A stretch of 33,358 nucleotides of DNA from Gammaproteobacteria bacterium (GTDB taxonomy: Bacteria > Pseudomonadota > Gammaproteobacteria > SZUA-152), in assembly GCA_022340845.1 (NCBI GenBank), contig JAJDNG010000053.1:1-33358 (forward strand), in the 5' to 3' direction. The translations under genes and the position numbers were made by a program. Under the pieces are notes generated by a model. The model was not told the origin of the DNA and searched no databases. It saw only the letters and a program-made list of their open reading frames with translations. The stretch's first letter is position 1. Each line of letters starts with the position of its first letter. Shown one piece after another: positions 8,901 to 17,386 of the stretch.

Positions 8901-11120
8901 TTATTTTCCACTGAGTTCGATTACCCGGCGGCACATGTCATCGGCGGTAATGCCGTTGAGCTGCATGATTTCCGCCGGTGAAGCTGTAGTCTCGCCCCGC
9001 TTCCAGCAAAATACGTCGCGCTTGGCGGCACGCGTGCGCAGCAATACCGGCTCTAACGTCGCACTGGGGCCGCCGCTGACAGCAATCATGACATCGCCAT
9101 CGAATAACGCGTTGAAATGATCGTCATCCATAAACGCATTGTCCGGCTCGGAAACGGTATCCCAGGCGATGTCCGTGGGCCGGTACAAACGCCGCGGGTT
9201 AACTACCGCAACAATGCGTACTTTATAGCCTTGCGATTCCAACTGGTCTTTGGCCTCGAATACCGGCAGGAACACCATGTCGCCGCTGACGGCAAATACT
9301 ATTTCGTTTTCACCAGCCGCACTTTCGTACAGCGTAATAGCGCCTTTGTCCACCGCCTCGGCCGCCATCTCCAGGTCGGTATATACCGGTAACGGGCTCT
9401 TGGATGCCATGATGGCAATGGTTTTATTGTAGCTGTTGGTTCCCCATTCGTAGGCCACTTGAATGCAGTTGGCGTCGTACGGAAACAAGGGATAGGTGTT
9501 GCCGTTACGCATCATGGCGGCGAAATAGTTTTCGATTTCCGGCCGTTGATGAGTCCAACCGTTGCGGCCTTGCTCCAAGGCACCGGCTGTGAACATGCAC
9601 ACGGTGGATGGCGTCTTGCGGCGCAGTTCCGCCATGGCCTGGCTGACGGTTTGGATGATGGGCCAACCGTTGATGGCAAAACTCTCGTAGGACAACCACA
9701 AACCGCGCGAGCCGAACAACGCCAGGCCCGCAGCCAAGCCGGCGCAAGCATCTTCGTTCAACGGCTCATACACCTGGCCGTCGGGCCCCTGGTGATACAA
9801 AGCGTCTTCGGTGGGATGGCGAATCATCAACGCTTCATTGATGTTTTTCATACCGGAGGCTTCGTTGCCGTCAGCATTAGTGACCACAAACCTTGGATCC
9901 TGTTTACCCACTTGGGCCACCAATGCGCCCATGGCAGTGGAAGGCACGGCTTTCTCGCCCAAATTAAAAGCTTGCTTGGTCAGTTCCTGCAAGGGTTCGA
10001 TGTGTAATTCTTTTTCCGTGACCGAGGTTTTGGCCGCTGGCCCGCCACCGGCGCGTTGGAAGTTAGTGCGCACCAACTCCCAGGCTTGCGGCGATAGTGC
10101 ACGGCGTTGCAGGCCTTCGATGATATGCGGTTTATCCAGGGTATCGCCGGGGTACAAGTTGTGCGATTTGGAACCGACCGTGTGTACACCAGCGCCTTTC
10201 ATTTGTTTGACGATGCAACAACTTAAGGTGCCGTTCAACGCGGACTGCGCGGCTTTATCCATGCCTTCGATCACAGCCCGGGTGAACGCCAGGCGCTGCT
10301 CATGGGAAAAATAAGAGCTGTCCACATACGCCGACTGCTGTCCGGAATCATCAAAGTCTTTGGCATCGATCAGCACCACTTCCTTGAAGCCGTGACCTTT
10401 CCAATAGGCGAGCATTTGTTCATTGCTCATGGTGGAGACCATGGCGTGGTGTTCCTGACTGTAACCGTTCCAGATCAATACCGGTAAAAAGTTGGTAATT
10501 TGCGGATAGGCCGTATTGAAATGCATCATGGACGACAAAATGTACGGCTCGCCCATGCCGCCGTCACCCATGGTAAACGGGAATAAGGTGTCGCGGTGTA
10601 AATAAGCCCCGGCCATGGCGAAATGCTGGCCTTGGCCCAAGGGCCCGGCGGGGGCTAAAATGCCCGGAATGGCGCCGGACAAATGTCCCAATAGACCATG
10701 GCGTTCGCGAAACCGGTCGCGCAACTGTTGCACGGTTTTAATGCCCATCGCTTCCAAAGACGTATCCAGAAACATGGCGCTGTAGAATCCCGGCGCATGA
10801 TGGCCAACTTCGGTAACAATATTGGTGTGGCCTAACATGACCAAGGCCGCATACGCGTCGGCGCTGCTGGCAAATCCCCCCGGATGACCGGACCCTTTGG
10901 CACCACACACTTGCAAGGTTAAATAGCGTAACGCATCCGCGGCCAACAGGGTTTGATACACCGCCTCCGCGCTGGCGGAATCGCTGACGGCAGACTGGTT
11001 TTGCGCGATCGCCGGTGCGGCGGCCAATTCAGAGAAATTTGGCCAATTCTCGCCAAAGTACTGGATTCCTTCACAAAACTCCGGGCTAGTAGACTGTTCT
11101 TGGGTGGCTGTCGCATTCAT
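8901..11120 (-). CDS. TPP-dependent phosphoketolase/transketolase-like enzyme
   Basis: 739 aa; GSGHPGG, GDGGMGEPYI...NGYS (TPP motif, phosphoketolase-like spacing), YHQGPDGQVYEPLNEDACAGLAAGLALFGSRGLWLSYESF, NGWTHQRPE. Confidence 0.8.
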   Translation of the reverse strand: MNATATQEQSTSPEFCEGIQYFGENWPNFSELAAAPAIAQNQSAVSDSASAEAVYQTLLAADALRYLTLQVCGAKGSGHPGGFASSADAYAALVMLGHTNIVTEVGHHAPGFYSAMFLDTSLEAMGIKTVQQLRDRFRERHGLLGHLSGAIPGILAPAGPLGQGQHFAMAGAYLHRDTLFPFTMGDGGMGEPYILSSMMHFNTAYPQITNFLPVLIWNGYSQEHHAMVSTMSNEQMLAYWKGHGFKEVVLIDAKDFDDSGQQSAYVDSSYFSHEQRLAFTRAVIEGMDKAAQSALNGTLSCCIVKQMKGAGVHTVGSKSHNLYPGDTLDKPHIIEGLQRRALSPQAWELVRTNFQRAGGGPAAKTSVTEKELHIEPLQELTKQAFNLGEKAVPSTAMGALVAQVGKQDPRFVVTNADGNEASGMKNINEALMIRHPTEDALYHQGPDGQVYEPLNEDACAGLAAGLALFGSRGLWLSYESFAINGWPIIQTVSQAMAELRRKTPSTVCMFTAGALEQGRNGWTHQRPEIENYFAAMMRNGNTYPLFPYDANCIQVAYEWGTNSYNKTIAIMASKSPLPVYTDLEMAAEAVDKGAITLYESAAGENEIVFAVSGDMVFLPVFEAKDQLESQGYKVRIVAVVNPRRLYRPTDIAWDTVSEPDNAFMDDDHFNALFDGDVMIAVSGGPSATLEPVLLRTRAAKRDVFCWKRGETTASPAEIMQLNGITADDMCRRVIELSGK

Positions 11121-11132
11121 GGTGGCTCCTTA

Positions 11133-11235
11133 TAGACTCAACTTTAGTAGACGTAAATTTAATAGGCTTAGCTTTTGTAGGCTTAGCTTTTGTAGGCTTA
11201 CTTTTTGGTGGCTTCAATTTGTTGGCTTCAATGGG
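11133..11235. repeat. 14-15-bp tandem repeat, about 7 copies, in the 5' leader of the TPP enzyme gene
   Basis: TAGACTCAACTTTAG, TAGACGTAAATTTAA, TAGGCTTAGCTTTTG x2, TAGGCTTACTTTTTG, GTGGCTTCAATTTG, TTGGCTTCAATGGG. Confidence 0.9.
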
Positions 11236-11262
11236 TGTCTAAGACAACATCATTCCGCTTTA

Positions 11263-11292
11263 GAAATACCTTAGCTGATTAATAGGTATTTC
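11263..11292. promoter_or_regulatory. Perfect inverted repeat, candidate operator
   Basis: GAAATACCT-N12-AGGTATTTC in the divergent intergenic region. Confidence 0.5.
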
Positions 11293-11307
11293 ACAATACA
11301 ATATCGT

Positions 11308-11322
11308 TTTCATATTATGAAA
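11308..11322. promoter_or_regulatory. 15-bp palindrome, candidate IclR-family operator
   Basis: TTTCATA-T-TATGAAA, perfect palindrome upstream of the IclR-type gene. Confidence 0.55.
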
Positions 11323-11355
11323 TGTTCGCTATACTGTCCTGCCTAGGAGGACACT

Positions 11356-12174
11356 ATGAAGCAAACCACTGAAGATTTAAGTCTCACTAAGACCACATCA
11401 TCCATTCAAGTCATTGACCGCATGGTTGCCTTGTTGGATTCCATCGCCGCCAATATGGCCAACAACAAGGGCGCGGCCTCATTGAAATTTCTCTCTGCGG
11501 ACACGGGATTGCACACCTCAACCGCATTTCGCATCCTGGCCGCGCTGCAAATCCACGGTTTAATCGAACGCGATGCCCAAGGCGCTTATTGTTATGGATC
11601 GAAAATGCGGGAATATGGCAGCCGGGTGCGCGTGGGCACGGATCTGCGCCAGGAAGCGCTCCCTATAATGGAGCAATTGCGTGATGCCACCGGGGAAACC
11701 ATCAACCTGACCGCGCGCGAAGGTGACGAAGTGGTTTACATCGAGCGCGCATTGTCCCACCGAATGATGCGGGTGGAACAAGTTATTGGCAGCCGGGCGC
11801 CCTTGCACGTCACGGCGGTGGGAAAACTTATGTTGGCGGAAAATGGTCATCAGGCCTGTATAGATTATGCTGCGCGAAGCGGATTGGTCCGCTACACCGC
11901 CAATACGCTTACCGATATTGAACAGTTACTTCACGAAGCCGACACAGCATTAGCCAACGGCTATGCACATGACAATGAAGAAGCGGAACTGGGGGTGGCT
12001 TGTATCGGGGTTCTGATTCGCGATGCCGGTAACAGCGTGATCGGCGGGCTCTCTATTTCCGCGCCACGGGAACGGCATGAAAGTCATTGGATTGGTTTGC
12101 TGGTTGAGGCCGGAAAACGCATTTCCCAAAGAATGGGCTATAACGCTGATAATCCGCACCTACAGCAAAAATAA
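11356..12174 (+). CDS. IclR-family transcriptional regulator
   Basis: N-terminal wHTH (KFLSADTGLHTSTAFRILAALQIHGLIERD) plus IclR effector domain (TGETINLTAREGDEVVYIERALS...APLHVTAVGKLMLAE). Confidence 0.92.
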   Translation: MKQTTEDLSLTKTTSSIQVIDRMVALLDSIAANMANNKGAASLKFLSADTGLHTSTAFRILAALQIHGLIERDAQGAYCYGSKMREYGSRVRVGTDLRQEALPIMEQLRDATGETINLTAREGDEVVYIERALSHRMMRVEQVIGSRAPLHVTAVGKLMLAENGHQACIDYAARSGLVRYTANTLTDIEQLLHEADTALANGYAHDNEEAELGVACIGVLIRDAGNSVIGGLSISAPRERHESHWIGLLVEAGKRISQRMGYNADNPHLQQK

Positions 12175-12257
12175 GCGTAAAATATGCTATAAATCTTTCT
12201 GGCAATTGTCATACAATTTACCTTCGGCAAAGGCGTGATATTCAATAAGGCGACTAA

Positions 12258-13088
12258 ATGCATTATTCACTTTTCACCAGGCTATCCATTGTTATTTTTG
12301 TGCTGTCATTCGTTGGCTGCGCAGGATTGGAAAAACATATCCAGAAGCCTACCGTGCATTTCGCCGGCAGCCAGATAAAAAACGCCAGCTTGTACGACGC
12401 TTCCATAGACTTTTTAATCCGCGTGGACAATCCAAATCCCATCGCGCTGCCGATCCATGGGCTTAACTACACTGTGGATATCAACGGTAAAAAAATGCTT
12501 TCCGGTTCCGCACAACCCGGCATCGAGATTGCGGCCAAGGCCGGCACTGAATTAACCGTACCGGTGGTTGTGCGCTACGAAGATTTTCTGGACGGCTTGC
12601 AACAACTCATGCACGAGGATTCGTTCACGTATTCCATTAAAGGGGAAGTCGACCTGGGTTTCTTCAAACTGCCTTATGATGCCGGTGGTACTATTGCATT
12701 GCCCAAACTGCCACAGATCGAACTCAAAGCCATTAACGTGAAAAAAATATCCTTTGACGGCATCCAGACAGCCATGCAATTTTCCATTAGCAATGCCAAC
12801 GATTTTCCACTCAACGCCAACAGTTTGTCTTACAAGATTTTACTTAACAAAATTGCTACCGTGTCCGGCAAAAATACCGAAGCCATTAACGTGCCTGCAA
12901 AATCCGATGGAACCATTGAGGTGATCAGCACCATCAGTTTATTTGAACTGGGCAAAGTCCTGGAAACGTTCAAACAGGATAATGCCATCAATACCACGGT
13001 TAAGGGCGAAATCAACATTCCGATAACCGGCAAGGAAAGTAAAAGTATCCCGTTTAGTTGGTCGGGGGAAACGGCCATAGTCCGGTAG
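12258..13088 (+). CDS. LEA type 2 family lipoprotein
   Basis: Signal with lipobox FVGC; WHy/LEA2-like pattern DFLIRVDNPNPIALPIHGLNYTVDINGKKMLSG, repeated in the second half. Confidence 0.82.
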   Translation: MHYSLFTRLSIVIFVLSFVGCAGLEKHIQKPTVHFAGSQIKNASLYDASIDFLIRVDNPNPIALPIHGLNYTVDINGKKMLSGSAQPGIEIAAKAGTELTVPVVVRYEDFLDGLQQLMHEDSFTYSIKGEVDLGFFKLPYDAGGTIALPKLPQIELKAINVKKISFDGIQTAMQFSISNANDFPLNANSLSYKILLNKIATVSGKNTEAINVPAKSDGTIEVISTISLFELGKVLETFKQDNAINTTVKGEINIPITGKESKSIPFSWSGETAIVR

Positions 13089-13163
13089 ACATACATAGTC
13101 CGGTAAACATAGTCCGGTAAACATTGTTCGATAAACATTGTTCGGTAGATATAGCTCGTAAGC
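13076..13163 (+). repeat. 14-bp tandem repeat (about 6 copies) spanning the stop codon of the LEA lipoprotein gene
   Basis: CATAGTCCGGTAGA (contains TAG stop 13086-13088), CATA, CATAGTCCGGTAAA x2, CATTGTTCGATAAA, CATTGTTCGGTAGA, TATAGCTCGTAAGC. Confidence 0.93.
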
Positions 13164-13207
13164 CAATACTCCACCATCAACACAGACAAATCCCGACCGT
13201 AACCGCG

Positions 13208-13837
13208 TCAGTAATTTCTTGCGCAATAAACCGCCTCAAACAGATTTTCAATCTCTGTCACAAACCGGATGGCCAGCCGCGCAAGGTTGCAGATCAATGC
13301 ACACGCCAATAGCGACAGACTGAGCTGCATCAAGACCATGGCGTCATCATCCATGTTAAACAATGCAAAGGCATAGCCGGCCGGTATGGCAAATAAAACG
13401 ATTAAATGGGAGAGCCACCAGATATTGAAATAACCCGGCGCCTGGCGCTGCGCTGCGTCGTCTTGTACTGCCAGCTTGCGCGTTAACCGCCGCCAGACAA
13501 TGACGACCAAGACATACGGTAGGTACAAATTGGCAATAGGCAGACTAAAGCCCAATACCGTCCATATGGGAGGATGGCGCAAATTGCCGGGTGATTCCAA
13601 ATAGAGAGTATTGTACGCCGCATAAAACCACAGCATAAAAAAGCCGCCGGCCAACAAATAGGCAATGCCCACGGTCACTGTACAACTTAAAAATAAAACA
13701 CCATAACCGTGAGCGGTAAAATCCATTTCAGCTGTTTTGGCCAAATCCAGGGAAACCAATAACAAGGACACACAGGAAATGGCGATCAACCATTTAAAAC
13801 TGGCTATGGCAATTTTCGCTTTTTGCCCGATGCTCAC
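13208..13837 (-). CDS. DUF4328-like membrane protein
   Basis: GGFFMLWFYAAYNTLYLE...WTVLGFSLPIANLYLPYVLVVIVWR pattern with several TM helices. Confidence 0.65.
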   Translation of the reverse strand: MSIGQKAKIAIASFKWLIAISCVSLLLVSLDLAKTAEMDFTAHGYGVLFLSCTVTVGIAYLLAGGFFMLWFYAAYNTLYLESPGNLRHPPIWTVLGFSLPIANLYLPYVLVVIVWRRLTRKLAVQDDAAQRQAPGYFNIWWLSHLIVLFAIPAGYAFALFNMDDDAMVLMQLSLSLLACALICNLARLAIRFVTEIENLFEAVYCARNY

Positions 13838-13889
13838 TGATACATTGATCCCGGCGTGGCGGTAATGCTCGAAAGAAAACCAGGTACAG

Positions 13890-14687
13890 CTATAAATTTA
13901 ACCATCTGCGCCACTCATCGAATAGGCCTTTGTCGGCAGCGGCCACTGCCGAGCGGGACTGCAATTCGCCCGTGAACACTGGCTCACCCTCCATTGTGCA
14001 CGAATAACCGCCGGCTTCTTTGAGGATCAGCCATCCGGCGGCGTAATCCCATAATTTTTGGTTACCGTGTATATAGACCTGGCCTCGGCCCGCCGCGATC
14101 CAACACCAGTCCAGCGCCACCGAGCCGAAACTGCGTTGCGATGCATACGGAGGGTGTTGCGCCAGCTTGGCGGCCAGATCTTTGGGCAAACGTTTAAAAT
14201 CAATCACTCCGATACTTTTGGACAACCCCAGGTCAAACGGTTTTGCCACCAGGGCTTGATTGTTGAGAAATGCCCCTTGACCTTCGATGGCGCTAAACAT
14301 TTCATCACGCAATGGATCGTATACCAGCCCCAATAACACTTCGCCATTTTTTATCAACGCAATGGATACAGAAAAGAAGCCAATGGCCGACGCAAAGTTA
14401 CTGGTGCCGTCCAACGGATCCAGAATCCACACACCGTGTTGCGACTGTGAGAACTGCTGTTGCTGCTCTGCGGGACTCATTTCTTCCCCCACAAAACCAA
14501 TTTCAGGCCATAACAGCTGCAAGGCGTTTTTTACGCGCGTCTGCATGGCCAGATCCGCTTCGGTAATGATAGTGCCATCTTGTTTCACGGCCGCACTGAC
14601 GCGCTGAAAGCGCGGTAAAATCTCATCCCCGGCGCATTCCGCAACAATGTTTTTCACCTTGCCCAACAGGGCTTCGATTTCATTCAC
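13890..14687 (-). CDS. Inositol monophosphatase family protein
   Basis: GFVGEEMSP, WILDPLDGTSNF (metal-binding DPLDGT), LWDYAAGWLILKEAGG. Confidence 0.92.
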   Translation of the reverse strand: MNEIEALLGKVKNIVAECAGDEILPRFQRVSAAVKQDGTIITEADLAMQTRVKNALQLLWPEIGFVGEEMSPAEQQQQFSQSQHGVWILDPLDGTSNFASAIGFFSVSIALIKNGEVLLGLVYDPLRDEMFSAIEGQGAFLNNQALVAKPFDLGLSKSIGVIDFKRLPKDLAAKLAQHPPYASQRSFGSVALDWCWIAAGRGQVYIHGNQKLWDYAAGWLILKEAGGYSCTMEGEPVFTGELQSRSAVAAADKGLFDEWRRWLNL

Positions 14688-14889
14688 TTGCTATTCCTCT
14701 ACTGCATACGTGTAACTGGATCAAAAAATCAAACCTTTTTCTGTATTCTAAACGGTATCACCAGTGTTAAACAGACGCCCCCGCGGATAATGTTAATATC
14801 ACGGCATACGGCATAAATTGATTATTTCAGGATAATATCCATGAATTTGCCACGGTTGAAAAACCCGTCAGCATGCCCAGTTAGCTGTT

Positions 14890-16377
14890 ATGGATGAGCG
14901 CTTCACACTGCAGTTTGATAATACCTACACCCGCTTGCCCCGGGATTTTTATACCCGGGTTCGGCCAAATCCATTGAGAAACACCCATTTAATCAGCTTC
15001 AATTCCAAAGCGGCGGAAATGATCGGCCTGGATTGTGCCATTACCCGCGACCAGAGTTTGCTTAACGCACTGGCGGGAATGGAGTTATTGCCCGGCATGG
15101 ATCCTATCGCCACGGTGTATGCCGGCCACCAGTTCGGCACGTTTGTGCCCCAATTGGGTGATGGACGGGCGATTTTATTGGGAGAAGCCCGCAACCATCT
15201 GGGCGAATCCTGGGACTTACAACTCAAAGGCGCCGGCATCACGCCGTATTCCCGCGACGGTGACGGTCGCGCCGTACTGCGCTCCACCATACGCGAATAC
15301 CTGTGCAGTGAAGCCATGCACGGCTTGGGCGTTCCCACCACCCGCGCATTGTGCATGTTCGGCAGCGACGAAGAAGTGTATCGGGAAAGCATCGAATCCG
15401 GCGCATTATTGGTCCGCATGGCGCCCAGTCATGTGCGCTTCGGTAGCTTCGAATTTTTTTATTACCGCGGTCAACACGACGCTGTGCAGCAACTGGCGGA
15501 CTATATCATCGAACACCATTATCCTGAACTTGCTCAACGCACTAACAAATATACCGCGTTATTGAAAACCGTTATCGCCAGCACCGCCGAACTGATCGCG
15601 CAGTGGCAAGCGGTCGGCTTCGCCCATGGCGTGATGAATACCGACAATATGTCGGTGTTGGGCCTGACCATAGACTATGGTCCGTATGGTTTTATGGAAG
15701 CGTATGATCCCGGTTATATTTGCAACCATTCCGACTACTATGGGCGTTATGCATTTGCCCGGCAACCGGACATCGCGAAATTTAATCTAAGCTGCCTCGC
15801 GCAGACGCTGTTGCCGCTGATTGACCGGGTACCCGAAGCTGCCGCGGAACAAGCTCTGGCATTGTTGAGTGAATTCGAACCACTGTTCAACAAACATTAT
15901 GAAACGCTGTGCCGGGCGAAACTGGGATTGCAGCAATCGCAGCTCAACGACCATACACTCTACGCTTCACTATTAACACTGCTGGATCAAAACAACGTGG
16001 ACTACACCCGCTTCTTTCGGGCTTTAAACCGCTTTACAAGCGACAAGCGCGGCAGCAACGCTGAATTGCGGGATATGTTCATCGACCGCGAGGCGTTTGA
16101 TCGCTGGGCCAAACAATACCGTCGCCGTTTAGTTGCCGAGTCCAGTATCGACTCGCAACGCAAAACGTATATGGACGGCATTAACCCAAAGTATGTGCTG
16201 CGCAACTACATGGCTGAAACGGCCATTCGCAAAGCCAGTGAAGATAAAGATTATTCGGAAATCGACCGTTTGTTAAACCTACTGCACACACCGTTTGCCG
16301 AACATCCTGACATGGAACACTATGCCGGCGAACCGCCGGACTGGGCGCACCAGATCGAAGTCAGCTGTTCATCCTAA
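14890..16377 (+). CDS. selO: Protein adenylyltransferase SelO (YdiU/UPF0061)
   Basis: YAGHQFGTFVPQLGDGRAILLGE, LKGAGITPYSRDGDGRAVLRSTIREYLCSEAM, HGVMNTDNMSVLGLTIDYGPYGFME; C-terminal SCSS. Confidence 0.96.
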   Translation: MDERFTLQFDNTYTRLPRDFYTRVRPNPLRNTHLISFNSKAAEMIGLDCAITRDQSLLNALAGMELLPGMDPIATVYAGHQFGTFVPQLGDGRAILLGEARNHLGESWDLQLKGAGITPYSRDGDGRAVLRSTIREYLCSEAMHGLGVPTTRALCMFGSDEEVYRESIESGALLVRMAPSHVRFGSFEFFYYRGQHDAVQQLADYIIEHHYPELAQRTNKYTALLKTVIASTAELIAQWQAVGFAHGVMNTDNMSVLGLTIDYGPYGFMEAYDPGYICNHSDYYGRYAFARQPDIAKFNLSCLAQTLLPLIDRVPEAAAEQALALLSEFEPLFNKHYETLCRAKLGLQQSQLNDHTLYASLLTLLDQNNVDYTRFFRALNRFTSDKRGSNAELRDMFIDREAFDRWAKQYRRRLVAESSIDSQRKTYMDGINPKYVLRNYMAETAIRKASEDKDYSEIDRLLNLLHTPFAEHPDMEHYAGEPPDWAHQIEVSCSS

Positions 16378-17357
16378 TCTGCAACATCCTCTTTCGGCAC
16401 AGTAACAATCATCACAACACGCTTGGCTAACTGCGGAATTTCCAATTCCGCGTACTCTATGGTATTTCCTTGTTCGGACTTGATACCGAGGTTATTGATG
16501 CTCACGCTCTGGCGCTGGATGGTTAAGTATTTCTGCGGTTCCTGGAGAATATCCACAATGCATTGCATGTGATGGTCAGGCGATTCGGTTTCCATGCGGG
16601 TTATTGCCAGATAATGTTCCACATCGTGCAATTCGTGTTGTAGTTTTTCCATGGATGCAGTTGCCAGCGGATTATCAGTCCCGGCAGTGTTTGCCGCTAT
16701 CTTCAAGCTTCTTATTTCTTCGGTTAATTGCCGCTTGCGATCTTGCAGACTTCTGTTTTCAATACCGGATTGGCTTATGGCTTGATTGACTTTCTTGAGC
16801 AACAAAGAAAACCCCAAACACTTGACACCTTGCGCTGCATCCTGTTGGATAAGTGCGGGAGACAAAATCGCGTGGTCTGTAAAAGTCACTGCAGTTTGCA
16901 TGACTTCGCGTTTTAACATTTCGCCGTCCAGCTCCACCCCAAACCTGGTTTTTTCTTTCATATCCATGCACAAGAACAAGTAGGCAATATCCGCATGGGG
17001 GTGAGCGACGAAAAATTCTTTCAGGCTTTGCGATTGATCAAATAACCTAAGCATGGAATCCAAGTGAGCAAACAAGACTCTGACACGAGGGTCAATCGCA
17101 AAGCTGTTTTTACTGAGGTGCAGTTCACACGGTATGTTTTGCGTAAGGTTATCGAGATATCGCCAAGCGGTATCCACCGCATTTCGCAGTCGCTTGTTAT
17201 AACGGCTCAACACGCGTATTCTGGGGTCCACAATGTCAACCACCGTTTCAACCGCCTCGGCGATTTCCGAGCGGTGCCAGAATGCGGCTTTGTGCTGACC
17301 TTTACTGCGCAATTGCTCCAGCAGACAGGTTAACTCGATGTCATTCGCTTTTTCCAT
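16374..17357 (-). CDS. Conserved-looking hypothetical protein, helical; possible PilZ-like C-terminus
   Basis: 327-aa ORF in a gene-sized gap, converging on selO with a 4-bp overlap; C-terminal RQSVSINNLGIKSE is only loosely PilZ-like. Confidence 0.7.
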   Translation of the reverse strand: MEKANDIELTCLLEQLRSKGQHKAAFWHRSEIAEAVETVVDIVDPRIRVLSRYNKRLRNAVDTAWRYLDNLTQNIPCELHLSKNSFAIDPRVRVLFAHLDSMLRLFDQSQSLKEFFVAHPHADIAYLFLCMDMKEKTRFGVELDGEMLKREVMQTAVTFTDHAILSPALIQQDAAQGVKCLGFSLLLKKVNQAISQSGIENRSLQDRKRQLTEEIRSLKIAANTAGTDNPLATASMEKLQHELHDVEHYLAITRMETESPDHHMQCIVDILQEPQKYLTIQRQSVSINNLGIKSEQGNTIEYAELEIPQLAKRVVMIVTVPKEDVAD

Positions 17358-17386
17358 CCGTTTGCCTTTACTGCGTGTGTTTTAGG

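Noticed and set aside
9459-10314. Long plus-strand ORFs (182 and 167 aa) antisense to the TPP enzyme
   Set aside because: Shadow ORFs opposite a clearly conserved CDS; no recognisable domain.
16366-16377. Selenocysteine at the SelO C-terminus
   Set aside because: The codons encode SCSS followed by TAA; this is the ordinary cysteine form found in bacterial SelO.
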